The notes: generated by a model not told the origin, from the letters alone. A DNA stretch of 33,770 nt from Bremia lactucae (GCF_004359215.1 NC_090623.1:2755257-2789026); one strand, 5' to 3'; shown: positions 1-8,985, numbered from the stretch's first letter. Numbers and translations: made by a program.

Positions 1-159
1 TAACGAGCTGACGCTGTATTGACACAAGCAGCCCTTATGCCACCGATAAATTTACTTACGCGATGTCAAAAGTCGGTCAATCAAATCAAGTATCAAAAGT
101 TCGCATGATTTGAGTCAGCAGCTCTAGGGACGATGGTATTTATATGAGAATCGAGACAT
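1..159. repeat. Inverted repeat, left copy
   Basis: These bases read as the reverse complement of 9836-9994 with only a few mismatches (for example caccg/cacca near position 45 and a short changed patch near 83-91). The match stops at about 159. It may continue beyond the left edge of the window, because the right copy continues cleanly past the matching point. The two arms enclose about 9.7 kb that includes CCDC93. No transposase or terminal-repeat signature is visible in the arm itself, so its nature (old element end, segmental inversion, assembly effect) is open. Confidence 0.9.
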
Positions 160-317
160 TTATGAATGAGAGTAGCACTCACCGACGAAGCTGACATCAT
201 CTCGGGCAGCTCCTGATGCATCCACCGAACAATTTTCAAGCAATAAGATTTGCAAAGTGCTTTCGTCGCTTGGCGTTTAGGATGATAAAACAAGGCTTAG
301 CTTGAGCAACCCTTTAT

Positions 318-417
318 NNNNNNNNNNNNNNNNNNNNNNNNNNNNNNNNNNNNNNNNNNNNNNNNNNNNNNNNNNNNNNNNNNNNNNNNNNNNNNNNNNN
401 NNNNNNNNNNNNNNNNN
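318..417. other. Assembly gap of 100 N
   Basis: Exactly 100 undetermined bases. A round number like this is the usual placeholder for a gap of unknown size, so distances across it are not reliable. The flanks are 160-317, in which I recognise nothing, and retroelement sequence on the right. Confidence 0.98.
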
Positions 418-456
418 ACGGGGACTGTGTAACATTAGGGCAACTTTAGCCCGTTA
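418..456. repeat. Retroelement LTR fragment next to the gap
   Basis: About 39 bp here are the reverse complement of 25170-25208. The block carries the motif GTTACA/TGTAAC at one end and CGGGGACTGTG at the other, the same GTAACGGG-type ends used by the gypsy LTRs elsewhere in the window. Its left side is lost in the N gap. Downstream (457-623) I see no gene. Confidence 0.6.
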
Positions 457-623
457 CACAACTTGTGCCCAAGATTTGGCACGACCTGCCAAATTGTTTT
501 GGGCAAATGCGACTTGCATTTGCTCGTCGACGATGTGACGAGCCTTTATGACATCGTCCAACTCGACAAGCCATCTTAAGAGGGAGTCCTCTTCGACTCC
601 ACTATACTTAGAGATGTCATTTT

Positions 624-890
624 TTAAGGTTTCGGGACGACGCGTGTGCGTCGTCCCGAAACCTTATGCAAGGCTACCATCTCCTTCGCCTTGCCAAGTT
701 CATATTGTATGAACTTGGCGATGGCTGAATGTAGGGCATCTCTGTCCATACCGGACAGCATGGCCAAGATGGCATCATTCCCTACGGCTGCACTCATTCG
801 TTCGACCGCACTCCTTTCTATGTCACTTAGAAAAGAGAAGCTATTACGCGAAACGTGATGCGTATTATCATTATCATCTAACATATCCAT
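624..890 (-). pseudogene. Ty3/gypsy gag, N-terminal fragment
   Basis: An 88-codon ORF starts MDMLDDNDN and continues with FSFLSDIERSAVERM. The same N-terminal signature (MDMLDEERES, then FTYLSDLEWRAVER) occurs at 26902 on the other strand, where it follows an LTR end and a primer site. Here too the ORF lies just inside the LTR at 940-1379 and its primer site at 921-937, so it is the gag start of a minus-strand gypsy element. The frame is cut short: its last 13 codons lie in a perfect 18-bp-arm hairpin (626-665) that also supplies the stop. No zinc knuckle, protease or reverse transcriptase follows before the gap. Confidence 0.75.
626..665. repeat. Perfect hairpin, 18-bp arms, 4-nt loop
   Basis: The left arm AAGGTTTCGGGACGACGC is followed by GTGT and then by the exact reverse complement of the arm. 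It is GC-rich and would form a very stable stem in RNA or single-stranded DNA. It truncates the gag reading frame, so it looks like an insertion or a foldback duplication. Confidence 0.95.
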
Positions 891-920
891 GTTAGATGAT
901 TGAAATGTGGCCCTTGGACG

Positions 921-937
921 GACTACAAGTGCTACCA
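921..937 (-). other. Primer-binding site of gypsy element
   Basis: On the minus strand this reads TGGTAGCACTTGTAGTC, beginning two bases (CC) after the LTR end at 940. The same site follows the LTRs at 21272, 7788 (minus) and, in variant form, 26853. It would pair with a tRNA 3' end ...AGTGCTACCA. Confidence 0.75.
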
Positions 938-939
938 GG

Positions 940-1379
940 TGTAATGGGGCACTACTGACTTGTACTGCTTCAGTACAAGTCCACTTCGCACTGCTTCAGT
1001 GCGAGTGGTGCCTCACGTCACTTCACGAACGCTGGTACGTGCAGAGGAAGACTCTCTTCAAAACATTTGCTTTAAAGAGGGTTAATTAAATACTGTATTT
1101 AATATAATGAAGTTCTTCTGTTCTATCTACTAAATACTAACTTCATTATAATCTAATAGAAAACATGTAATAGAGTCTTATCTGTCTCTCTCTTTGCGCG
1201 CGTCCAGTGCTGACTCGACTGCGGAGAAAGTAGATATAGTGGTCTATATCTACCAATGGATAAGCTTCTAGAATATTACTATGTTAGGTAATATTGTCCA
1301 AATGTTATCTACCTTTTAGGTAACATATTGACTAACAACCTTTAAGTTGTAATTTCATGTAAGTATACACCCCGTTACA
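940..1379 (-). repeat. Gypsy LTR (5' LTR of a minus-strand element)
   Basis: A 440-bp unit runs from TGTAATGGGG to CCCCGTTACA (inverted TG...CA ends, one mismatch). It aligns along its whole length with the solo LTR at 9186-9635. A primer site and a gag start follow on the minus strand, which fixes its orientation. No 5-bp target duplication is seen (CCAGG against GTTGC), as expected for one end of a longer element. It contains two adjacent CTT-loop hairpins at 958-980 and 981-1008. Confidence 0.9.
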
Positions 1380-1517
1380 GTGTTGCTATACCAAAAGGGG
1401 TGCATATACCAGTTCCCTTAGTAAGTTCTTTCAAAACGATCTTCAATCTACTGGCTTTAATATATCAATCAATAAGTATGCAATACGCCTAATCGTGTGG
1501 TCAACCAATCAATTGCG

Positions 1518-1609
1518 TCAATATTACCAAATTTGGTAATATTGAAACCACAGTCAAATTAATAAAGGTTAAAAATTGTACTTCTTTATCTATTTCCTCT
1601 TATAGGAGT
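1518..1609 (-). repeat. Dispersed LTR-end repeat with 28-bp palindrome
   Basis: Positions 1518-1545 are a perfect palindrome centred on CCAAATTTGG. On the minus strand the unit TATAAGAGGAA...TTTGACT...CAATATTACCAAA matches segments at about 3930-4055 and 26365-26495. Three copies of the same module suggest the edge of one LTR family. The stretch 1380-1517 holds no gene. Confidence 0.65.
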
Positions 1610-1617
1610 TAAAGCAT

Positions 1618-1711
1618 CCACCCTCGGATGAAAGTTGGGAGCCTCGCTCCCAATTTTAGGGTACCCACCCTCGCATGATGGTTGAGAGCCTTGCTTCTAA
1701 TTTTAGTGGAT
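1618..1711. repeat. Two tandem 47-bp units, each with a hairpin
   Basis: Unit 1 (1618-1664) and unit 2 (1665-1711) both read CCACCCTCG.ATGA..GTTG, then a stem-loop, then AATTTTAG. In unit 1 the stem is TTGGGAGC-CTC-GCTCCCAA; in unit 2 it is weakened by substitutions. Beyond it (1712-1864) nothing is recognised before the CCDC93 stop. Confidence 0.8.
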
Positions 1712-1864
1712 GTTTCGGGTCTCGGCGAAAGCTCATTTTGTTCACTATTGAAACTTAAGGCATGATTTACTTTCATTGACTAAGAGACGATCAATTACGT
1801 AGGCTTTAAATGAGCTTAATTTAACTTAAACTTTAAGCAGCCAATATTATATGATAAAGTACTA

Positions 1865-3778
1865 CTAGCGGCTCAGCCCCTTAAGTCGTGCTACCAGCTT
1901 TTCATTCTTTTCGCACTCCTTCTGGAACTCACGGACAGCATTCACGTACTTTCGTTCTTGTTCCAGCAACACGTGATATGTGCATTCCAGAGCCTCGACG
2001 CATAGCTGATGTTCGTTACGTACACTCTGCTGCTTCACCAGGGTTTCCTGCAAATTTTGTATTATCGATTCAATTTGTTTAAAGAACGCTTGAGTACTTG
2101 TCTTGGAGCCCATAGCAACGTCAAAGTTTTCAGCAATGCTATTTATAAGCGAAACCTCTTTCGCTAGGAAGTCGTGCGTGGTTTTCAATGTATTGTGCAC
2201 GCAATAATACTTGCGCGTTTCATCGAGCGTCAACGCAACTTCGTCATACAGCTCCAGAAATCGCTTCTCATACTGCACCAGCTCCATTGGCGTCGGGAAT
2301 TCATCAATCTGCTTCATCTTAAGCTGCAATGCTCGAGTTTGCTTGGCTGCTGCTATTGTCATCTCTTTGTGCTTCTTTGCCATTTGTGTGTGCACTTGCT
2401 CGATTTTTTTCAGACGCAAAGCTTTCGTATCTTGGGTCACAGCTTTTTCCGCAAACTGAATTCTTAGCTTCTCGACTCGCTTTTTTAGATCTTCCAGCTC
2501 AACGCGACACATGGTCCGATAATCATGCTTCTCTTGCTTAAGCTCCTCGCTCTTAATTACAAGCTCCCGCAACTGCACCAATTGTGTTTGAGCCTTCTCG
2601 TCCTGTGGTGTTTGAGCTTCGACATTTGCTAACTCAAGCTTACATGCAGAATAAGCTTTAACGAGCGCTGCCGCTCGCGCCTTACTCTCTTTGATTGTTT
2701 CGCTTAAAATTTTGTTCTCCTGTATTAGAGTTTGAACTTGAAAGTCCTTCTCTGTCAGGATCCCATGCAATGAAGTCCGAGAATCAATCGTGTTGCGACG
2801 TTTAACGCTCTCCTCATCATCTTTGGGTGCCGCCACAACTTGTTGCAACAGCTCTGCCTCGCGTCCCCGACGTTTAAAAAGTAGTAAATGCTGTTCCTCC
2901 TTCGCTTGTTTGATCGCCTCAATATATTGCCTGTCAAAGCTGGCCGCTTGTAAAATTTGCGGGCTCGTTCTATCCAGACCTTTCATAGCTCTTCCTTTAA
3001 ACTTCTCTGCTCCATTCAACGCGATTGCTGCAGCTTGACTCGCAAGCTGTGCAACACAGTCTATCCGGTCTTGATTCTTTTCATTCCTCTCCATACTCTG
3101 CTCGTCGTCTACAATACCCGTCATTTTTTCGCCATATTCGAGCAAACAACGTTGAATTAGGGAATCCTCATCCTCTTCCCAATTTCCGTCTCCTCTAACA
3201 AACTGCCAGCGTCTCGTAGGGGCAAATGCATCCAAAATATATGCCACTTCTTTTTTCAAGGGAGTGGCCACTTGTTTATCTATCCATGGGCTCTGAGCCT
3301 GCAGGTATGCCCGATTCTGTCGAATTTTATCGAGATGCCGGGCTTCTCTTTTTGCATTAATCAACCACAACACGAGTTTCTCAACTACAAGAATGTCTCC
3401 AAAGTCTTGGAGAAGCAATTGATGCGGCTGGATTAATACGGGGCACGGAAAGTTAAGAGCTTCAATACAACGAACTACCTCCTGGGTAAGCCCTAATCGA
3501 GTCTTCATCGTATCATGGAGCTGGAACAGCACATTCCACTGCACTCTTCCCGTGGCCGCGTCTTCTCTCTTGACAATGTGCTGAAATAGCCACACGATGC
3601 CACTCAGCACACGCTCAAAAGCGCTATAAGAATTGACGTGCGCCTTGTAGAAGCCCGCATTCTCTAAAGCCTTTAAGACACGAGACAATTTAGCCGCGGC
3701 ATCCGTGCCATATTCTTGCTCAAGATCATAAGCATCGATCGACGTCGACGCTGAGGATTCTTGGACTGGACTGAACAT
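1865..3778 (-). CDS. CCDC93: CCDC93, coiled-coil subunit of the CCC endosomal recycling complex
   Basis: CCDC93 joins CCDC22 and COMMD proteins in the CCC complex, which works with the WASH and retriever complexes to recycle cargo from endosomes. The 637-residue protein is uninterrupted and close to the usual family length (about 630). The N-terminal globular domain shows LENAGFYKAHVNSYSAFERV (39-58) and the PHQLLLQDF region (118-126). A CLLEYG motif follows at 211-216, long charged coiled coils cover roughly 340-490, and the C-terminal signature IDEFPTPMELVQYEKRFLEL lies at 491-510, with EVSLINSIAENF at 541-552. This order is the family's. The start chosen is the first ATG; no intron is needed. 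It is isolated between retroelements, and its codon use looks normal. Identification rests on motif recall, not a search, but the C-terminal block is distinctive. Confidence 0.93.
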   Translation of the reverse strand: MFSPVQESSASTSIDAYDLEQEYGTDAAAKLSRVLKALENAGFYKAHVNSYSAFERVLSGIVWLFQHIVKREDAATGRVQWNVLFQLHDTMKTRLGLTQEVVRCIEALNFPCPVLIQPHQLLLQDFGDILVVEKLVLWLINAKREARHLDKIRQNRAYLQAQSPWIDKQVATPLKKEVAYILDAFAPTRRWQFVRGDGNWEEDEDSLIQRCLLEYGEKMTGIVDDEQSMERNEKNQDRIDCVAQLASQAAAIALNGAEKFKGRAMKGLDRTSPQILQAASFDRQYIEAIKQAKEEQHLLLFKRRGREAELLQQVVAAPKDDEESVKRRNTIDSRTSLHGILTEKDFQVQTLIQENKILSETIKESKARAAALVKAYSACKLELANVEAQTPQDEKAQTQLVQLRELVIKSEELKQEKHDYRTMCRVELEDLKKRVEKLRIQFAEKAVTQDTKALRLKKIEQVHTQMAKKHKEMTIAAAKQTRALQLKMKQIDEFPTPMELVQYEKRFLELYDEVALTLDETRKYYCVHNTLKTTHDFLAKEVSLINSIAENFDVAMGSKTSTQAFFKQIESIIQNLQETLVKQQSVRNEHQLCVEALECTYHVLLEQERKYVNAVREFQKECEKNEKLVARLKGLSR

Positions 3779-3929
3779 TTATACTACCAATTCGTATGTT
3801 TGCTTCCCTACAGCGCGTGGCCAATACAATCCAGAAGACATTTCTTAATGAAGATGCAAAAAGTTTTGCGGGTAATACGGAAACACAGAATCGGTCCTCA
3901 TGTAACGGTATTTGTTACATAAATAATAA

Positions 3930-4055
3930 TTTCCTATAAGAGGAATAATAAATATAATTCCCAATGAGAGTAAATAAAAAAAGAAATACATAATTATTAT
4001 CTTTCTATTAATTTTGACTTAATAGTTCCAATATTACCAAATTTGGTAATGAACA
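3930..4055 (+). repeat. Second copy of the CCAAATTTGG LTR-end repeat
   Basis: Reads TCCTATAAGAGGAATAATAA, later TTTTGACTTAATAGTTCC, then ATATTACCAAATTTGGTAAT. It matches 26365-26495 in the same orientation and 1518-1609 inverted. The stretch 3779-3929 upstream of CCDC93 would contain that gene's promoter, but no clear initiator was found. Confidence 0.6.
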
Positions 4056-4230
4056 CCCTGGCGATGTTGCGGGGCTTGATGAGCCTGGCGTAGTGGCTAA
4101 TCCGCAGCCGGAGCGCCATGCAGAGATGACACAGGAGAGACAACCATGGCGCTGGGTGTAGACGATGAGCGCGCGACAGTGGTGGGGTGTGGCGCTGCGC
4201 GCAAACGAGATGCGTAGCCTAGCTCTTCAC

Positions 4231-4479
4231 GAGAAGGAGTGTTAGAAATTGCATTTCTAGCCGTGTAGTAGTTTTGGCATACACGAAACGACGCGACTTT
4301 TCGGTAGCGCTAAACAACGCATTGGAGGTAGCGAAGAGGTGGTTGAGAAGTTGGAAGCAACGCTAGAGAATGGTTGATGTAGAGAGAACGCAGCTGCTAG
4401 CGCAGTAGGTAGGACATAAGAGAAATATGAATACAGAATCTATTTCACCTAGAACACCTCACGACCTTCCATTCCAACA
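4231..4479 (+). repeat. Ty1/copia-type LTR with polypurine tract
   Basis: GAGAAGGAG (4231-4239) directly precedes a 240-bp unit that starts TGTTAGAA (4240) and ends TTCCAACA (4479), imperfect inverted ends typical of copia LTRs. The purine run fits a polypurine tract and so a 3' LTR on the plus strand. However, a zinc-knuckle remnant lies downstream at 4729, so a 5' LTR cannot be excluded. No matching target duplication is seen. Positions 4056-4230 have a short open frame (DVAGLDEPGVV...) that may be pol linker; this is weak. Confidence 0.5.
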
Positions 4480-4728
4480 GTGTCCCAATAATTCTCCTTA
4501 ATTAAACCGGCGGGTTCGTGTCCCCTATCTAATGGGGAATGGCGTGTCCCCAGCAAGGAGGGTGGGCAGGCCCTATTCAGAAAGGTACCGTCGACGATAT
4601 AAGAGGCAATCTTAATTGCCTTAATTGAGAAAACATCCTACAATAGTGCCTCGGCGACAGCTTGATATAAGCCGTCGGTTGAGAGGTTAGATGCCACTCC
4701 CATGGAGTTGGGCAATGCAGACGCTGCT

Positions 4729-4770
4729 TGTTTTAAATGCGGCAATTGTTACGACTTCACCTGCCTCTAA
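4729..4770 (+). pseudogene. Possible copia gag zinc-knuckle remnant
   Basis: The frame reads CFKCGNCYDFTCL followed by TAA. It resembles a CCHC knuckle (C-x2-C-x4-H-x4-C) with the histidine position changed and a stop right after. The surrounding 4480-4960 is otherwise without a recognisable gene. Confidence 0.3.
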
Positions 4771-4959
4771 ATGGCGAGGTACAGAAGCGTGGCAAAATTA
4801 GAAAGATTCTAAGTGCCATTGCTATAAAATCTCGAGCCAAATTTGACCATTTTATGAGAAATTAAATAGTATCACCCTCGATGCTGTCCTCTTCCAAGTA
4901 ACTTGAATCAGCATTGCTTGGTAAATTTATCTCTTTTGTAAATAATTTAAGACCATCCG

Positions 4960-5292
4960 CTAATGGTTGTAATAATCCAGCTTAACAGCATTCATTGCTT
5001 TCGTCATTAAGTCTAAAAGCATCAGCTCGAGACGGACATGGTGCGCTCGAATGACGCCTCGCTGCGCGTAGTCCTTCACGAACTTGTGGCGCACGTGGAT
5101 GTGCTTCGCCTTGCTCTTCGACGCCTCGCTTTCGATCTGGCTGATGGCAGCCTGGTTGTCGACATGCAGAGGCACGGGAACAGCCGGCGCTATGCCGATC
5201 TCCATCAGCATCAGCATCAGCCGCAGGCCGATGGTCTCGAGTGCGACCTCGCTCGCGGCGACGAACTCCGCCTCCACAGTTGATAGTGACAT
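4960..5292 (-). pseudogene. Copia RNase H domain fragment
   Basis: An open frame of 110 codons begins MSLSTVEAEFVAASEVALE, the RNase H signature of copia elements (usually SSTEAEYVA). It continues with the catalytic DNQAAI block and KHIHVRHKFVKDYAQRG. The final part, LELMLLDLMTKAM, corresponds to the family's ADxLTKAL end. An insertion of repeated LM codons sits near residue 26. It ends at the normal place for pol, but the expected LTR does not follow. Confidence 0.85.
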
Positions 5293-5301
5293 GCCGCCCG
5301 C

Positions 5302-6264
5302 TTATTGGCGCCCCACGACACTGCCATCCCTTTCATAGCACCACTTCTCCGGTAGCGACTTGCCGTCGGACTTATCGGCTGCAAAGTCTGTCGCTGTACG
5401 CCGCCAACTGCAGCGCGTCCCGACTCGTTCGCATTGGCGAAATCTTGAGCTTGAGCGTCGCTGTGCCCTTGAGCTATCGAGCGACCCGCTTCGCAAGCTT
5501 CCAGTCATGGAGGCGCGGCGCATGCGTCTGTCGAGTACGGCAAACGCCACGCCCGGACGCGTGAACCGCGCGACCCAGAGTAGGCTCCCACAAGCGATTG
5601 GAACGCCTTGATCGTCGAAGCTCCGCTCGCGTTCGTCGTCGCTGAGCACTTCGTAGCACTCTTCGCCAATCGGTGTTTTCGTCGCGTTGGCGTCTGTCAT
5701 GCCGGGCGCGTGTAGTAGCTCTCACAATGGCCCTTCTGATCGATGCAGTGGTTGCCGTCATCGTCAAGCTCGACGGGCGTGCCGAAAAACTTGCGCACAC
5801 GGCCCAAGTCTTGGATCTGCAGCGTCGCCGAACCCTCGAAGAGCTCGTCCACTGCTGCGGCGCTTGTTCCCGTCGCAATATATAATCGACGTACACACAG
5901 ACAACAACGAGATCCTCGCCGTCGCGTCGGAAGTACAGGCACATATCGGTGACACACCGAATATAACCGGCGTCTGTGAGCCGCGCATGAAGCAGCTGGC
6001 TCCAGAGGCGTCCTGCTAGCTTTAATCCGTACAGGCTTTCGCGAAGCTCGAAGATAACCTCCTTAGAGTCCGCAGTGCCGAGCTCGCGCAGTGTTTCGCC
6101 AAAAATATCAATACTGCGTGCACCTGCAGAAACATCTTGAGGTGGACCTCCTTGTCCGCTTTAACATACGCGTTTGGCATGTCGCCATGTTTGGCCGGCA
6201 CACTCCAAGTCGCCGCAAGCACCATCACCGCTGCAAAGGTGAGACTGTAATCCACGCCGAGCAC
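5302..6264 (-). pseudogene. Copia reverse transcriptase, broken
   Basis: Recognisable pieces are LTFAAVMVLAATWSVPAKHG (6240 down), CLYFRRDGEDLVVVCVYVDY (5941 down), the FEGSATLQIQDLGRVRKFFG block in a different frame, and TKTPIGEECYEVLSDDE with GSLLWVARFTRPGVAFAV. The catalytic YVDD reads YVDY at 5882-5893 and the frame shifts just after it, so the enzyme is dead. Several further frame changes separate the blocks. Confidence 0.85.
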
Positions 6265-6603
6265 TTGATCGTTGCCACACGCATTGAGCCGCGCTTTGTG
6301 CCGTTCGAGCCCGCCGTCGGCGCCCGTCTTGGTCTTGTGAACCTATTTTCAGTGCAGGGAGTTCAATACCGCGCCTGGTTTTGCCAGACACCGTTATCTT
6401 GTAGCGGGCTGATCTCTTCGCGCATCGCGACCTCCCACTCAGTGCTCTTCGAGCTGCGAATAGCTTCTGCATAGTTAGTCGGGTCCTTCTCGTACGCGAG
6501 TGTTCTGATGACAGCGTCGCAATGTTCTTCACGTGTTGCATCGTAATAACGACGTTGCTGTTCGGCAGGTGCACATTTTGTCCCTTCGTTTCGTCGTTGC
6601 GGC

Positions 6604-6858
6604 CTAAAAAATCTGCACTTCTTCGGACTGCTGCGCCAGCGAGTTCTTGCCAGGGTCTCGTTGCACGTTCCACGTCGACCCAAACACGGCGATATCGCGT
6701 AAATTTGGCACGATCTTCGTCAGCCCTTCGTACGGGGATGCGCGTCGCTCGTTCGCGCTCGTGGGGCTCATGAGCTTGAAGCCCTTCTGCTCAAGTTTTA
6801 CGAGGGACCTGATGTTGCAGGCTAGCTGCGGCGCTAGGAATACGTTAGTTAGCGTCAC
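6604..6858 (-). pseudogene. Copia protease/integrase border fragment
   Basis: The ORF begins MTLTNVFLAPQLACNIRSLV and KLEQKGFKL, the conserved region in which a copia protease is followed by the gag-pre-integrase domain. It then passes into unrelated sequence; the integrase that should follow is absent. Confidence 0.7.
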
Positions 6859-6913
6859 GACTTACTGGTCGGAATTGGTGCTTTTCGAACTTCACGCGTA
6901 TTTCGTACAGGAC

Positions 6914-7735
6914 AGACCGGACGTAAATGTTTCGTGCTTCCGCACATATATCATCTACGGATGTGCTTATGCTGTTCCACAGCTTGAAGTACCTCTTCAT
7001 CTTCCTCAACGAGGCTTAGACCCATGGGTTCGGGTCTATTAGACGGAACCCATGTGCTCGAAGAGCTTGTTCGGTAAATAGGCGTGCTAACGCGAGCAGA
7101 CTTAATGTCGAACTCAGCAAGTAGCGCTATGGCAACTGCCTCTTCGGAAGTAGTAGGATGCGCTCGGATAAATTCCGTCCGGACAACGTCCTCATTGAGA
7201 TCCCTTATAAAAATTGTTACGACAATTGCTTCTTGCACCGGGTCTTAATGCCTAGATGCAATGAGAATTCTCAAATCCTCGACAAAGTCCGCTAGGGTTT
7301 GTTTCCCCTGTCGAGTCGCTATGAGCCGTGATCGCGTGCGAAAGCCTGATAAGGCGGTCCGAAAATGCTGGTCACTTGCTGTTTCAGCAAAACCCATGAG
7401 GGAAAAGCGTCTTTTATGGACGTGCTACACGAGAGTGCCCACTCCATGGCTCTTCTCTCAAGTTCGTAAGTAGCCATAGCCACCTTTTGTCGATGTGTTA
7501 AGAACAAGGCGGAGTCAATGAACATCTCCTCTATTTAACCATAAAGGAAGGGTTTCTCCCTCTTTCCGTCAAACATCTTAACAATGACAACTAGAGGGCG
7601 AGCCTTAAGCTCTGATCCTGCACCTAGCCGAATAGAAAGGATTCATATTGCAAGAAGGCTTCAAGCCTCGCATGCAGGACCTCATGTCCCTGGGAGCAAT
7701 TAAATTTCTTGTTCAATCCCAGACAAAGTGTTGAG
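6914..7735 (-). pseudogene. Gypsy gag, copy A, degenerate
   Basis: Pieces in more than one frame include [15 protein letters not shown] (about 7690), AMATYELERRAMEWALSCST (7480 region) and SARVSTPIYRTSSSSTWVPS (7110 region). They end at a zinc knuckle YMCGSTKHLRPVC (6914-6950), whose first cysteine codon has become TGA (6951-6953). Gag would package element RNA; this copy cannot. Confidence 0.8.
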
Positions 7736-7771
7736 TGAAAGCTTAGTCTTATAAAGACTCAGGCGCAGATT

Positions 7772-7788
7772 GACTACGAGTGCTACCA
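7772..7788 (-). other. Primer-binding site, gypsy copy A
   Basis: The minus strand reads TGGTAGCACTCGTAGTC, one base different from the sites at 921-937 and 21272-21288. It follows an LTR end ...CTAAACA directly. Confidence 0.65.
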
Positions 7789-8284
7789 TGTTTAGCGGAG
7801 CTACCTCGATCCTAAAGTCAGAGAAGACTTTTATTCACAGAGTGTCTCTTACTTCTATAAACTAATGGGTTTAACAACTCAGGAAGTCGTACAAGCTATT
7901 AAAGGTTAACGAATCCTAGTTCAACGTATTCAGGGGTTTGTAGAGCCAATTGGCAACTAGTGCTCGAGAGTATATACCATACAAAGGCTTCTACCTCTTA
8001 CAGATCAATGCGCAAGCCTTAGGAAGGCACTAGACGCTTTAAAATCAACAGGGGAACTGCACTTTATTTAATTATAAAAATCCAAAACCTTACCTTGGCT
8101 AAGTATTAAAAATAAGTTTCGGCCAACAAATTTATATCTGGCGGTGACCACATTTGTTATTCATAACGAATGGGATTCTAGTAATTAACTATTTTAGATT
8201 ACGATAGGTGGGCGACCTCTTTTTTGCTTAACAACAGGATTATTAATTGGTGCTGGATCAAGCGTTAAATTTTTTCACAGCTGT

Positions 8285-8985
8285 TTAATGATTTGCCGTT
8301 GGCAATATTTGATGAAAAAGCAAACGAAGCTTCTCAAGCGCCCAGGAATGATCGGCCTCACGCTCTCGTTTAAGGAATGCAACTGCAATTGTAACAGATG
8401 TGTTAAAACTGGTCATACCAATGATGGGCAACAATAATGCTTTCAATCTGTTTGTCTTGTAAATGCAGTCAAGCACAACAGCATGTGGGTATCTTAGCAG
8501 AAGTGTGACAGACTTAGGTGCAGCGTAGAAGAGGCGTGAGACTCTTTCGTCCTCGTCAACTTTCGATTGCGGGCTCCACACCTCTCGGTGTAAGAAGTCA
8601 AGAAGGGCTTCCATGGATGTCCTGTCTTGAAGTTGTTCTGCTCGCAGTCTCTTCCTTTTATTGTATACCGTCCTCCTGACAGCTTTGGTCATAGGATCAA
8701 TCTGGCGAAGGCTTGTGAGTATTTCTTTTAGTGCTGCTTGTAACATTTGGCGTGTCAACATCTTTTGGCCTGGTTGCAAAAGGCGAGCAGTGGGGTAACC
8801 ACTTATGTCCAGGGAAGCTTCGTGATCCTGGTCACCTTTACAACGCGCAGGATCCATGTAACGTTTGGCTGAAGCCGTCCTGAGAGGCGAAAGGGACAGC
8901 CTGTCAAACGCGTCGCAGTTTTTCGTTGCGGGACATGGTTGACAAGATCTTTATATGAACCACCTCTATCGCACTTCAGTATCAC
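8285..8985 (-). pseudogene. MULE-type transposase fragment
   Basis: Two overlapping frames make one broken protein. The first (8985-8803) reads ILKCDRGGSYKDLVNHVPQR and TGCPFRLSGR, the N-terminal zinc-binding (FAR1/WRKY-like) part of Mutator-like transposases. The second (8857-8285) continues with DHEASLDISGYPTARLL and reaches the start of the transposase core, HAVVLDCIYKTNRLKALLLP and GMTSFNTSVTIAVAFL. Its first catalytic aspartate is expected in VVLDCIYKTN. A frameshift lies near 8850. The C-terminal two thirds is missing; the gypsy copy A leader begins about 45 bp beyond the end. Confidence 0.85.

Larger units (their letters stand above)
4960..6880 (-). mobile_element. Degenerate Ty1/copia polyprotein, integrase missing
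   Basis: Fragments in several frames follow copia order on the minus strand. These are a protease/integrase-border region (6858-6604), the pre-RT linker and RT start (6683-6022), the RT body (5957-5302) and RNase H (5292-4960). The catalytic integrase core and the gag-pre-integrase histidine/cysteine motif are absent between about 6700 and 6600, so the copy carries an internal deletion. The whole stretch is GC-richer than its surroundings. Its upstream end abuts, at about 6880, the truncated gypsy gag. Confidence 0.85.
6914..8240 (-). mobile_element. Truncated Ty3/gypsy element, copy A
   Basis: Order on the minus strand: an LTR-like leader (about 8240-7789), primer site (7788-7772), gag (about 7735-6914), then an abrupt change to copia sequence near 6880. 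The leader and gag parallel copy B at 20860-22240 on the plus strand closely enough that words such as MEWALSCSTSI occur in both. No protease or pol remains. The leader contains the right arm of the GCCGCCAGAT palindrome near 8122-8145. Confidence 0.85.

Noticed and set aside
1735..1755. GCTCATTTTGTTCACTATTG as an oomycete initiator
   Set aside because: It resembles the consensus but points rightward into the 3' end of CCDC93, with no plus-strand gene after it.
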